Source of the DNA: Streptomyces termitum
Lineage (GTDB): Bacteria; Actinomycetota; Actinomycetes; Streptomycetales; Streptomycetaceae
DNA length: 64,000 nucleotides
Direction of reading: 5' to 3'
Assembly: GCF_014650175.1 (NCBI RefSeq)
Contig: NZ_BMUL01000001.1
Span: 1-64,000 of the forward strand
Part shown: positions 16,601-24,751 of the stretch, piece by piece
Layout: each line of letters starts with the position of its first letter
Numbering within the stretch: position 1 is the stretch's first letter
Program-made: the position numbers and the translations under genes
Notes under the pieces: generated by a model
What the model saw: the letters and a program-made list of their open reading frames with translations, nothing else
Told to the model about the DNA's origin: nothing
Database searches by the model: none

Positions 16601-16954
16601 TCAGGTGCGGAGCATGCGGCCGATCGCCTTGGTGGCCTCCTCGACCTTGGCGTCGATGCCCTCGCCGGTGGCGGCGGCGTCGGCGACGCAGTGCCTCAGG
16701 TGCTCCTCCAGGAGCTGGAGGGCGAAGGACTGGAGGGCCTTCGTGGAGGCGGAGACCTGGGTGAGTATGTCGATGCAGTAGACGTCCTCGTCGACCATCC
16801 GCTGGAGTCCGCGGATCTGGCCCTCGATCCGCCGCAGTCGCTTGAGGTGTTCGTCCTTCTGTTTGTGGTAGCCGTGCACCCCGTGGGCGTGGTCGGCCGG
16901 CTCGACGGCGCCGACGGCCTCGGGGGTGACCTGGTCCGCCTCGGTGGTCGTCAT
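16601..16954 (-). CDS. csoR: CsoR copper-sensing transcriptional repressor
   Basis: A 117-residue all-helical CsoR/RcnR-family protein. The Cu(I) ligand triad is complete: Cys60 (VDEDVYCID), His85 and Cys89 (EEHLRHC). A His-rich N-terminal tail (DHAHGVHGYH) may add metal affinity. The GRRIEGQIRGLQRMV helix is the family hallmark. CsoR releases DNA when it binds Cu(I). The ATG has GGGAGG 5 nt upstream. An operator-like palindrome lies 32 bp upstream, so it is probably autoregulated. No copper ATPase or chaperone gene is adjacent, so it likely acts in trans elsewhere. Confidence 0.93.
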   Translation of the reverse strand: MTTTEADQVTPEAVGAVEPADHAHGVHGYHKQKDEHLKRLRRIEGQIRGLQRMVDEDVYCIDILTQVSASTKALQSFALQLLEEHLRHCVADAAATGEGIDAKVEEATKAIGRMLRT

Positions 16955-16985
16955 CGCGTCCTCCCGTTGTCCTGAAAAGGGGGTG

Positions 16986-17004
16986 TATACCCCTCGTGGG
17001 TATA
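16986..17004. promoter_or_regulatory. CsoR operator
   Basis: The perfect inverted repeat TATACCC-CTCGT-GGGTATA lies just upstream of csoR. A G/C core flanked by TATA arms is the known CsoR operator type in actinobacteria. Its position near the csoR promoter supports autoregulation. Confidence 0.85.
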
Positions 17005-17151
17005 TGGTACCGATCCCCGCCGATCCGGGGGCGGGGGTCTCGTGCAGATCACTGTGCCTGATGGGCGACACTGAGAGGACGCCGGTTAGCCGTGGCCGGA
17101 TGATGTGCTTAGCATCAGCCTGACCGAAACCCAGCACCCCGAGGACCTCAC

Positions 17152-17772
17152 GTGCGATTTCGCCTGACCCCCAGGGAGACGAGCTTCTACGACATGTTCG
17201 CCGCGTCCGCGGACAACATCGTCACGGGCTCCAAGCTCCTGATGGAACTGCTCGGAGCGGACGTGTCCGCCCGGGCCGAGATCGCGGAACGGATGCGGGC
17301 AGCGGAGCACGCCGGCGACGACGCCACCCACGCGATCTTCCACCAGCTGAACTCCTCCTTCATCACGCCGTTCGACCGTGAGGACATCTACTCCCTCGCC
17401 TCGTCCCTCGACGACATCATGGACTTCATGGAGGAGGCCGTCGACCTGGTCGTCCTCTACAACATCGAGGAACTGCCCAAGGGCGTCGAGCAGCAGATCG
17501 AGGTCCTGGCGCGGGCGGCCGAGCTGACGGCCGAGGCGATGCCGAACCTCCGGACGATGGACAACCTCACCGAGTACTGGATCGAGGTCAACCGGCTGGA
17601 GAACCAGGCCGACCAGATCCACCGCAAGCTGCTCGCCCACCTCTTCAACGGCAAGTACGACGCCATCGAGGTGCTGAAGCTCAAGCAGGTCGTGGACGTG
17701 CTGGAGGAGGCGGCCGACGCGTTCGAGCACGTGGCCAACACGGTGGAGACCATCGCGGTCAAGGAGTCCTGA
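17152..17772 (+). CDS. DUF47/PhoU-like regulator of Pit transporter
   Basis: A 206-residue all-helical DUF47 protein. It begins RFRLTPRETSFYDMF and carries the PhoU-like acidic motifs E..AD near 95-105 and NR.E..AD near 140-147. DUF47 proteins are encoded beside Pit phosphate permeases and are thought to modulate them. The GTG start has GAGGACC upstream. Only 6 bp separate it from the pit gene, so both are on one message. Confidence 0.9.
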   Translation: MRFRLTPRETSFYDMFAASADNIVTGSKLLMELLGADVSARAEIAERMRAAEHAGDDATHAIFHQLNSSFITPFDREDIYSLASSLDDIMDFMEEAVDLVVLYNIEELPKGVEQQIEVLARAAELTAEAMPNLRTMDNLTEYWIEVNRLENQADQIHRKLLAHLFNGKYDAIEVLKLKQVVDVLEEAADAFEHVANTVETIAVKES

Positions 17773-17778
17773 GGCTTC

Positions 17779-18777
17779 GTGGACACCTTCGCTCTGATCG
17801 TGACCATCGGCGTCGCGCTCGGCTTCACGTACACCAACGGCTTCCACGACTCGGCCAACGCGATCGCCACCTCGGTGTCGACGCGGGCGCTGACGCCCCG
17901 GGCCGCCCTCGCGATGGCGGCGGTGATGAACCTCGCGGGCGCCTTCATGGGCAGCGGGGTCGCCAAGACGGTCAGTGAGGGCCTGATCGAGACGCCGCAC
18001 GGCGACAAGGGGATGGGCATCCTCTTCGCCGCGCTGGTCGGCGCGATCATCTGGAACCTGGTGACCTGGTACTTCGGTCTGCCGTCCTCCTCCTCCCACG
18101 CGCTGTTCGGCGGCATGGTGGGCGCGGCGCTGGCCGGCGGTACGGAGGTCATCTGGGGCGGCGTCCTCGACAAGGTCGTCATCCCGATGTTCGTCTCCCC
18201 GGTGATCGGCCTCGTCGCCGGTTACCTGGTCATGTGCGCGATCATGTGGATGTTCCGCCGGGCCAACCCGCACAAGGCCAAGCGCGGCTTCCGCATCGCG
18301 CAGACCGTGTCGGCGGCCGGCATGGCGCTGGGCCACGGCCTCCAGGACGCGCAGAAGACGATGGGCATCGTGGTGATGGCCCTGGTCATCGCCGACGTGC
18401 AGGGCGCGGGCGACGAGATCCCGGTGTGGGTGAAGATCGCCTGTGCGGTGATGCTCTCGCTGGGCACGTACGCGGGCGGCTGGCGGATCATGCGGACCCT
18501 CGGCCGCAAGATCATCGAGCTGGACCCGCCGCAGGGCTTCGCGGCGGAGACGACCGGCGCGTCGATCATGTTCGGTTCGGCGTTCCTCTTCCACGCGCCG
18601 ATCTCCACGACGCACGTCATCACCTCCGCGATCATGGGTGTGGGCGCGACCAAGCGGGTCAACGCGGTCCGCTGGGGCGTCGCGAAGAACATCATCCTCG
18701 GCTGGTTCATCACCATGCCGGCGGCGGCGGTCGTGGCGGCGCTCAGCTACTACGTGGTGCAGCTGGTCTTCGGCTGA
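17779..18777 (+). CDS. pit: Low-affinity inorganic phosphate transporter (Pit family)
   Basis: A 332-residue membrane permease of the PiT family with about ten helices. It carries the two inverted signature repeats: TNGFHDSANAIATSVSTRAL near residue 15 and FHAPISTTHVITSAIMGVG near 275. It takes up metal-phosphate with protons. GTG start. It is operonic with the DUF47 gene and convergent with the high-affinity Pst operon, so the two phosphate uptake routes meet at one terminator. It corresponds by context to S. coelicolor pitH1 (from memory). Confidence 0.93.
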   Translation: MDTFALIVTIGVALGFTYTNGFHDSANAIATSVSTRALTPRAALAMAAVMNLAGAFMGSGVAKTVSEGLIETPHGDKGMGILFAALVGAIIWNLVTWYFGLPSSSSHALFGGMVGAALAGGTEVIWGGVLDKVVIPMFVSPVIGLVAGYLVMCAIMWMFRRANPHKAKRGFRIAQTVSAAGMALGHGLQDAQKTMGIVVMALVIADVQGAGDEIPVWVKIACAVMLSLGTYAGGWRIMRTLGRKIIELDPPQGFAAETTGASIMFGSAFLFHAPISTTHVITSAIMGVGATKRVNAVRWGVAKNIILGWFITMPAAAVVAALSYYVVQLVFG

Positions 18778-18808
18778 CGGCCGCCCGGACCTGTCCGGGC
18801 GATGTGGT

Positions 18809-18841
18809 CGGGCCCGGCTCCCCTGGGGGGAGCCGGGCCCG
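18809..18841. terminator. Bidirectional terminator between pit and pstB
   Basis: A perfect 14-bp inverted repeat (18809-18822 with 18828-18841) with a 5-nt loop lies between the convergent pit and pst transcription units. G+C rich, no marked T-run. Confidence 0.8.
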
Positions 18842-18886
18842 TCTGCGTCGTACGGCGGCACCGCCATGCAGCGCCGTACGACCGTC

Positions 18887-19663
18887 TTATCCGAAGCGGC
18901 CGGAGATGTAGTCCTCGGTCGCCTGGACGCTCGGGTTGGAGAAGATGCGCTCGGTGTCGTCCAGCTCGATGAGCTTGCCGGGCTGGCCGACCGCGGCCAG
19001 GTTGAAGAAGGCGGTGCGGTCGGAGACGCGGGCGGCCTGCTGCATGTTGTGCGTCACGATGACGATCGTGAAGCGCTCCTTCAGCTCGCCGATCAGGTCC
19101 TCGATGGCGAGGGTGGAGATCGGGTCGAGGGCGGAGCAGGGCTCGTCCATCAGGAGCACGTCGGGCTCGACGGCGATGGCGCGGGCGATGCAGAGGCGCT
19201 GCTGCTGGCCGCCGGAGAGGCCGGAGCCGGGCTTGTTGAGGCGGTCCTTGACCTCGTTCCAGAGGTTGGCGCCCTTGAGGGACTTCTCGACGATGTCGTT
19301 GAGCTCGGCCTTCTTGTACTTGCCGTTCAGCCGCAGGCCCGCCGCCACGTTGTCGAAGATCGACATGGTGGGGAAGGGGTTGGGGCGCTGGAAGACCATG
19401 CCGACCGTGCGGCGGACCGCGACCGGGTCGACGTTGGCGCCGTACAGGTTCTCGTCGTCCAGCATCACCTTGCCCTCGACGCGGCCGCCGGGGGTGACCT
19501 CGTGCATGCGGTTCAGGGTGCGCAGGAAGGTGGACTTGCCGCAGCCGGAGGGCCCGATGAAGGCGGTCACGGAGCGGGGCTCGACGGTCATCGAGATGTC
19601 GTCGATCGCCTTGTGGTTGCCGTAGTAGGCGGAGAGGCCGCTGACGTCGATTCGCTTGGCCAT
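18887..19663 (-). CDS. pstB: Phosphate ABC transporter ATP-binding protein
   Basis: A 258-residue ATPase of the high-affinity Pst system. Walker A is GPSGCGKST (37-45), the signature LSGGQQQR lies near 149-156, and Walker [13 protein letters not shown] near 169-180. The PstB-typical [16 protein letters not shown] segment and H-loop ([13 protein letters not shown]) are present. It is last of the pstSCAB set, 22 bp after pstA, and ends at a shared terminator with pit. ATG start. Confidence 0.97.
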   Translation of the reverse strand: MAKRIDVSGLSAYYGNHKAIDDISMTVEPRSVTAFIGPSGCGKSTFLRTLNRMHEVTPGGRVEGKVMLDDENLYGANVDPVAVRRTVGMVFQRPNPFPTMSIFDNVAAGLRLNGKYKKAELNDIVEKSLKGANLWNEVKDRLNKPGSGLSGGQQQRLCIARAIAVEPDVLLMDEPCSALDPISTLAIEDLIGELKERFTIVIVTHNMQQAARVSDRTAFFNLAAVGQPGKLIELDDTERIFSNPSVQATEDYISGRFG

Positions 19664-19685
19664 GATTAGTTCACTTCCGTTCGGC

Positions 19686-20759
19686 TCAGCGGCCGGTCTT
19701 CGGGGCCTTCCAGCGGGCGATGCCGCGGGCCACCATGTTGAGGATCATGACGAAGGCGATCAGGACGAGTGCGGCGGCCCAGGCGCGGGCCACGGACTGG
19801 TCGGTGCCGACCTGGTACTGCTCGTACACGTAGAGCGGCAGGGAGGACTGGGCGCCTTCGAAGGGGTTCGGGTTGATGAGCTTCGTACCGAACACGAGGA
19901 GCAGGACCGGGGCGGTCTCGCCGGTGATGCGGGCGACCGCGAGCATGACGCCCGTGGTGATGCCGCCGATCGCGGTGGGCAGGACCACCTTCAGGATCGT
20001 GCGCCACTTGGGGATGCCGAGGGCGAGGCTGGCCTCGCGGAGCTCGTTCGGGACGAGCTTGAGCATCTCCTCGGTGGAGCGGACGACGACCGGCATCATC
20101 AGGATGGCGAGGGCCATCGCGCCGGCGAAGCCGGAGGGGCCGAAGTCCAGCATCAGGGTCCAGGTGGACAGGACGAAGAGGCCGGCGACGATCGAGGGGA
20201 TGCCCGTCATGACGTCGACGAAGAAGGTGACGGCCTTGGCCAGCCGGCCCTTGCCGTACTCGACGAGGTAGACGGCGGTCAGCAGTCCGATGGGGGCGGC
20301 GATCAGGGTGGCGATGCCGACCTGCTCGATGGTGCCGAGCAGCGCGTGGTAGACGCCGCCGCCGGCCTCGGCGTCGAGGACGCCGTTCATCGAGTGGGTC
20401 AGGAAGTAGACGTCGAGGACGGCGATGCCCTTGCTGATCGTGACCCAGGCGAGGGAGAGCAGCGGGACGACGGCGAGGACGAAGCAGACCCAGACGAGGC
20501 TGGTGGCGACGCGGTCCTTGGCCTGGCGGGCGCCTTCGACCTTGCTGGTGAGGGCGTAGCTGACCAGGACGAAGAGGAGGGCGGCGAGCATGCCCCACTG
20601 GGTCCTGGAGTGCCAGCCGGCGGCGAGGCCGATGCCGATGCCGGCGGCGATGGAGCCGGCCGCGACGGCGGCGGGGGTCCAGCGCGGGAGGCGGGCGTGG
20701 GAGAGGGGGCCGCGGGGCTTGGAGAGCGCGACCGGGCGTTCCTGTACGGCGTGGCTCAT
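19686..20759 (-). CDS. pstA: Phosphate ABC transporter permease PstA
   Basis: A 357-residue permease. It has a longer N-terminal part with two extra helices (about 30-70), then the six-helix MetI-like domain with the EAA-type loop ([23 protein letters not shown]). It pairs with PstC to form the phosphate channel. The ATG overlaps the pstC stop by 4 bp (ATGA), so translation is coupled. Confidence 0.95.
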   Translation of the reverse strand: MSHAVQERPVALSKPRGPLSHARLPRWTPAAVAAGSIAAGIGIGLAAGWHSRTQWGMLAALLFVLVSYALTSKVEGARQAKDRVATSLVWVCFVLAVVPLLSLAWVTISKGIAVLDVYFLTHSMNGVLDAEAGGGVYHALLGTIEQVGIATLIAAPIGLLTAVYLVEYGKGRLAKAVTFFVDVMTGIPSIVAGLFVLSTWTLMLDFGPSGFAGAMALAILMMPVVVRSTEEMLKLVPNELREASLALGIPKWRTILKVVLPTAIGGITTGVMLAVARITGETAPVLLLVFGTKLINPNPFEGAQSSLPLYVYEQYQVGTDQSVARAWAAALVLIAFVMILNMVARGIARWKAPKTGR

Positions 20760-21739
20760 GCGTTCGCCCCCGAGTACTCCTTGCGGCGCGCGATGATCAT
20801 GCGTGCGGCGCCGTTGACCAGCAGGGTGATGACGAAGAGGACGAGGCCGGAGGCGATGAGCGCGTCCCGGCCGTAGGCGTCGGCCTCGTTGAACTTGGCG
20901 GCGATGTTCTGGGCGAAGGTGCCGCCGCCGGGGTCGAGCAGGTGCAGGGAGAGCGCGAAGCTCGGGGAGAGGACGACGGCGACGGCCATCGTCTCGCCGA
21001 GGGCGCGGCCGAGGCCGAGCATCGAGGCGGAGATGATGCCGGAGCGGCCGAAGGGCAGCACCGCCATGCGGATGACCTCCCAGCGCGTGGCGCCGAGGGC
21101 GAGCGCGGCCTCTTCGTGCATCTTCGGGGCCTGGAGGAAGACCTCGCGGGTGACGTTGGTGATGATCGGAAGGATCATGATCGCCAGCAGGATGCCCACG
21201 GTGAACATGTTGCGGGCGACGCCGTCGGCGGACTTGTCGAAGATGTACGTCCAGCCGAGGTACTGGTCGAGCCACTGGTTGAGGCCGTCGAGGTACGGGA
21301 CCAGGAAGATCGCGCCCCAGAGGCCGTAGATGATGCTGGGCACGGCGGCGAGCAGGTCGACGACGTACGCGAGCGGCTTGGCCAGCTTGCGCGGGGCGTA
21401 GTGCGAGATGAAGAGGGCGATGCCGATGGCGACCGGCACGGCGATGGCCATGGCGATGACCGAGGAGACGATCGTGCCGAAGGCGAGGACGGCGATGCCG
21501 AAGACCGGCGGGTCGCCGGCCGGGTTCCACTCGAAGGTGGTGAAGAAGTTGGCGCTGTCGTCGGAGATGGCGAGGACGGCGCGGTAGGTGAGGAAGACCG
21601 CGATCGCGGCCATGATCACGAGGAGGGTGATGCCGGAGCCCTTGGAGAGGCCGCTGAATATGCGGTCCCCGGGGCGTACCGCGCTCGAAGCGCGCCGGCT
21701 CCTGTTCTGGTCTGTCGCTGGCGGTGTGGTGGTAACCAT
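20756..21739 (-). CDS. pstC: Phosphate ABC transporter permease PstC
   Basis: A 327-residue permease with six transmembrane helices and the PstC loop MHEEAALALGATRWEVIRMAVLP followed by GRALGETMAVAVV. The N-terminal 40 residues are hydrophilic (MVTTTPPATDQNRSRRAS). It lies 113 bp after pstS, and a hairpin in that gap probably limits read-through so that PstS is made in excess. It overlaps pstA by 4 bp. Confidence 0.95.
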   Translation of the reverse strand: MVTTTPPATDQNRSRRASSAVRPGDRIFSGLSKGSGITLLVIMAAIAVFLTYRAVLAISDDSANFFTTFEWNPAGDPPVFGIAVLAFGTIVSSVIAMAIAVPVAIGIALFISHYAPRKLAKPLAYVVDLLAAVPSIIYGLWGAIFLVPYLDGLNQWLDQYLGWTYIFDKSADGVARNMFTVGILLAIMILPIITNVTREVFLQAPKMHEEAALALGATRWEVIRMAVLPFGRSGIISASMLGLGRALGETMAVAVVLSPSFALSLHLLDPGGGTFAQNIAAKFNEADAYGRDALIASGLVLFVITLLVNGAARMIIARRKEYSGANA

Positions 21740-21799
21740 CGGATTCTCCGGTCTGCGGAGCCGTACGGGGTACGGGCTCCTGGCGGCGGTGCACCGGAT

Positions 21800-21846
21800 G
21801 CCGGGGGCGGCCCCTCCCACGGGAGGTGGAGGAAGCCGCCCCCGGC
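21800..21846 (-). terminator. Attenuating hairpin between pstS and pstC
   Basis: A perfect 12-bp outer stem (21800-21811 with 21835-21846) encloses an inner CCTCCC/GGGAGG stem. It begins 6 nt after the pstS stop and has no long T-run. A partial terminator or 3' mRNA stabiliser here would explain the usual excess of the binding protein over the permease. Confidence 0.65.
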
Positions 21847-21852
21847 GGTGGG

Positions 21853-22992
21853 TCAGGACAGGGTCGGGACGATGGCGCGGACCTTGGCGGCGATCTCGGC
21901 CGGCAGCGGCGCGTAGCCGGCGTCGGAGAGGATCTTCTGGCCCTCGTCGCTGACGGTGTAGTTGAGGAAGGCCTTCAGGGTCGGCAGGGTCTCCGCCTTG
22001 TTGCCCTTGTCGCAGGCGATCTCGTAGGTGACGAGGATCAGCGGGTAGGCGCCCTCGGCCTTGGTGCCGTAGTCGAGGGAGAGGGCGACGTCGTTGCCGG
22101 TGCCCTTGACCTTGGCGGCGGCGATGGCCTTGGAGGCGTTCTCCGAGGTGGCGGCGACCGGGGCGGAGGCGCCGGTGTTCAGGCTCACGGTGGAGATCTT
22201 GTTGGCGTTGGCGAAGGAGAGCTCGAAGTAGCCGATGGAGCCCTCGGTGTCCTTGACGGCGGAGGCGACGCCGGAGGAGCCGCTGGCGGCCTGGCCCTTC
22301 TGGGCGGGCCACGACTTGGCCTTCGGGTCGTACTTCCAGTCGGCCGGGGCGGCGACGGAGAAGTACTTGCCCAGGTTCTGGGTGGTGCCCGACTCGTCGG
22401 AGCGGTGGAACGCCTGGATCGTGCTGTCGGGCAGCTTGGCGCCCGGGTTCAGCTTGGTGATCGCCTCGTCGTTCCACTTGGTGATCTTGTTGTCGAAGAT
22501 CTTGGCGAGCGTGGGGGCGTCGAGGATCAGGTTGTCCACGCCCTCCAGCTTGTAGCCGATGGCGATGGGGCCGCCGACCATGGGGAGGTTGACGCCGGTG
22601 CCGCCGGCGCAGACCTTCTTGGACTCGGCGACCTCCTCCTCCTTCAGGGCGGAGTCGGAGCCGGCCAGGGCGACCTGGCCCTGGTTGAACTTGGTGATGC
22701 CGCCGCCGGAGCCGATGCCCTGGTAGTTGATCTCGACGCCGGCGCACGCGGCCTGGAAGTTCTTGACCCACAGGTCCATCGCGCCCTTCTGCGCGCTGGA
22801 ACCCGCGGCGAGCAGCTGGCCCTTGGCACCGTCGCACTTGATGTTCGACGCGGCGGCGGAGGTCTTGTCGCCGCCGGCCTTGGCGGGCTCGCTGTTGTTG
22901 TCCGAGCCACACGCCGACAGGACGAGCGCGCCGGAGACGACGAGGGCACCGATCGCGGAGGCGCGAAGCCCGTTCTTGCGCGAAAGCTTCAC
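21853..22992 (-). CDS. pstS: Phosphate-binding lipoprotein PstS
   Basis: A 379-residue periplasmic-type binding protein tethered by lipid. The signal peptide ends at the lipobox LSAC (Cys28), followed by a Ser/Asn/Lys spacer. Phosphate-contact motifs include AAGSSAQKGAMDLW near 61-74, AGSDSALKEEEV near 131-142 and FHRSDESGTTQNLGKYF near 190-206. It delivers phosphate to PstCA-B. PhoP boxes lie upstream of its promoter. It is first of the operon. Confidence 0.96.
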   Translation of the reverse strand: MKLSRKNGLRASAIGALVVSGALVLSACGSDNNSEPAKAGGDKTSAAASNIKCDGAKGQLLAAGSSAQKGAMDLWVKNFQAACAGVEINYQGIGSGGGITKFNQGQVALAGSDSALKEEEVAESKKVCAGGTGVNLPMVGGPIAIGYKLEGVDNLILDAPTLAKIFDNKITKWNDEAITKLNPGAKLPDSTIQAFHRSDESGTTQNLGKYFSVAAPADWKYDPKAKSWPAQKGQAASGSSGVASAVKDTEGSIGYFELSFANANKISTVSLNTGASAPVAATSENASKAIAAAKVKGTGNDVALSLDYGTKAEGAYPLILVTYEIACDKGNKAETLPTLKAFLNYTVSDEGQKILSDAGYAPLPAEIAAKVRAIVPTLS

Positions 22993-23118
22993 TTTCGGGT
23001 GTTCCTTCCAGAAGCCGCCGGGCCCGGACTCGGTGTCCGGTGCGCCGAGGGCGGCACGTGTCGGGTGGTGGGTGCATCGTCAGGCTCCGTGCACCGCGTA
23101 AGGCCGAAATTAGGCAGA

Positions 23119-23161
23119 TCAGGTGAAGCGGCCAGCCGTGGAGAGTGAACGTGAGGTGAAC
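23119..23161 (-). promoter_or_regulatory. PHO boxes (PhoP direct repeats) of pstS
   Basis: On the minus strand two adjacent 11-nt units, GTTCACCTCAC (23151-23161) and GTTCACTCTCC (23140-23150), match the Streptomyces PHO-box repeat. A third, GCTTCACCTGA (23119-23129), lies about 10 nt further downstream. A TAATTT -10-like element follows at about 23106. This is the expected phosphate-starvation activation site. Confidence 0.88.
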
Positions 23162-23339
23162 CGTGCCGTAAGCCACGGTGCGGTCCGCCCCGGGCGGACG
23201 CCCGCGCGCGGGCACGGCGGCCCGCGCCGGTGGGGCGGCGGGCCGGTGCGGTGCGGGGAGCGGCGGAGCCGGTACGGGGACGGGGGCGGGGGACGGCCGG
23301 TGCGGTACGGCGCCGGGGCCGCGGGTGTCCGGAAGGTGC

Positions 23340-23774
23340 CTAGGGTCTGTCCGGCGGAGCTGTGCGGGGCCCGGTCAGGAAGGCGTCGAGGAGGTCCCGG
23401 TCGCGGTGCCGGGTCAGGAGGGCGCGGGCGGCGGCGGGGGGCAGCCGGCGCAGCCGGTCCACCTCGCGGCCGGGGGCGAAGGCGCCGCCGAGGGCGCGGG
23501 CCGCCCAGTAGTCGACCTCCTTGGGGCGGCCGTCGACCGGGTAGCGGACGGTGGGCAGCCGGGGGCCGAGCGCGCAGTGGTGGCCGGTCTCCTCCAGGAC
23601 CTCGCGCAGGGCGCACGCCTCGGCGCTCTCGCCGCGCTCGCGCTTGCCCTTCGGGTGCGACCAGTCGTCGTACCGGGGCCGGTGGACGAGGGCGATCTCG
23701 ACGTCCCCGCCGGGGGCCGGGCGCCACAGGACGCAGCCGGCCGCCCGGACGGGGTCCTGCCGGGCGGTGCTCAC
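23340..23774 (-). CDS. NUDIX hydrolase
   Basis: A 144-residue NUDIX protein. The catalytic box is complete: GKRERGESAEACALREVLEETG (about 47-68), with the Glu cluster REVLEE. It hydrolyses nucleoside diphosphates linked to X; MutT-like cleaning of oxidised nucleotides or diphosphoinositol/polyphosphate hydrolysis are both possible. The mycobacterial MutT1-type phosphatase domain is absent. The GTG start overlaps the CHAD gene stop by 4 bp, tying it to polyphosphate metabolism. Confidence 0.9.
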   Translation of the reverse strand: MSTARQDPVRAAGCVLWRPAPGGDVEIALVHRPRYDDWSHPKGKRERGESAEACALREVLEETGHHCALGPRLPTVRYPVDGRPKEVDYWAARALGGAFAPGREVDRLRRLPPAAARALLTRHRDRDLLDAFLTGPRTAPPDRP

Positions 23775-24751
23775 GGCACGGGCGCGGCGGCGGTGTGCCA
23801 GGCGTGCTGGAAGGCGAAGCGGGCGGCCTCGACCTCGTGGCGCTGGTCGGCGTGGAGGACGCCGAGGGCGTAGGCGGTGGCGGGGGCGATCCGGGGGGTG
23901 CGGGCCGCGCCGGCGGCGGCCGCCGCGGCCTCGGCGGCGTCGCGGTGCCGGTCGAGGGCGCGGGCCGCCTCGTACAGCGCCCGGTCGGGTTCGCCGCCGC
24001 CGGAGGTGACCTCGGTGGCGTAGCGGTGCAGGCGGAGCAGGAGGCGGGTGTGGTGCCAGGGGGCGTCCTGGTTCTCGCCGGCCAGGGCGAGCGCCTCGGC
24101 GTTGTACGGGTGGGCGGCCCGGTGCAGCGGCAGGGTGTCGACGGCGTCGAGGAGCCGGCGGCGGGCGACCGAGGCGGAGGCGTCGAGGACCTCGGGGGCG
24201 GGGGCGGTGCCCGCGGGGCCGAGCGGCACCTCGGAGGCGAGCAGGGCGACGGCGTCGGCGAGGGCGTGGAAGCGGGAGGAGCCGAGGGCCTGGAGGGCGG
24301 CCGAGTGGGCGCGGGTGCGGGCCAGGGTGAGCTGCCGCTCCAGGAGGGCGCCGGCGCGGGCGGTGCCGACGGCGAGGCCGGCGGCCTCCGAGCCGCGGGC
24401 GGCGGGGACGGGTCCGCTGCCGGTGGAGAGCCGGTTGAGGGCGTCCATCAGCCGCACCAGCCGGGAGGTGCACGCCTGTTCGAGGGCGAGGGTGCCGGAG
24501 AGCCAGGCGAGCTCGGTGCGCAGCTGGTCGGCCCAGGCCGGGTCGAGCAGCGGCCGGAAGGTGTGGAGGGTGCCGCTGATCCGGCGGGCGGCCGCCCGCA
24601 GGGTGCCGGCGGCCTCCTCCGCTCCGCCGGTGTCCGCGCCGCTCTCGCCGTGCTGCCGCAGGCCGCGGAGGAAGTCCGCGGCCCGTCCGTGCAGATAGGG
24701 GGAGAGGACCTCGCCCGCGGTGACGGCCTGGATGGGGTCAAGGTTGTGCAC
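23771..24751 (-). CDS. CHAD-domain protein (polyphosphate-binding)
   Basis: A 326-residue, mostly helical protein of the CHAD family. Conserved basic and His positions occur (for example [24 protein letters not shown]-like [11 protein letters not shown]). CHAD domains bind polyphosphate and localise to polyphosphate granules. Its GTG start lies inside the end of ppk (14-bp overlap) and its stop overlaps the NUDIX start by 4 bp, so the three genes form one tightly coupled unit. No ATPase or cyclase domain is fused. Confidence 0.88.
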   Translation of the reverse strand: MHNLDPIQAVTAGEVLSPYLHGRAADFLRGLRQHGESGADTGGAEEAAGTLRAAARRISGTLHTFRPLLDPAWADQLRTELAWLSGTLALEQACTSRLVRLMDALNRLSTGSGPVPAARGSEAAGLAVGTARAGALLERQLTLARTRAHSAALQALGSSRFHALADAVALLASEVPLGPAGTAPAPEVLDASASVARRRLLDAVDTLPLHRAAHPYNAEALALAGENQDAPWHHTRLLLRLHRYATEVTSGGGEPDRALYEAARALDRHRDAAEAAAAAAGAARTPRIAPATAYALGVLHADQRHEVEAARFAFQHAWHTAAAPVP

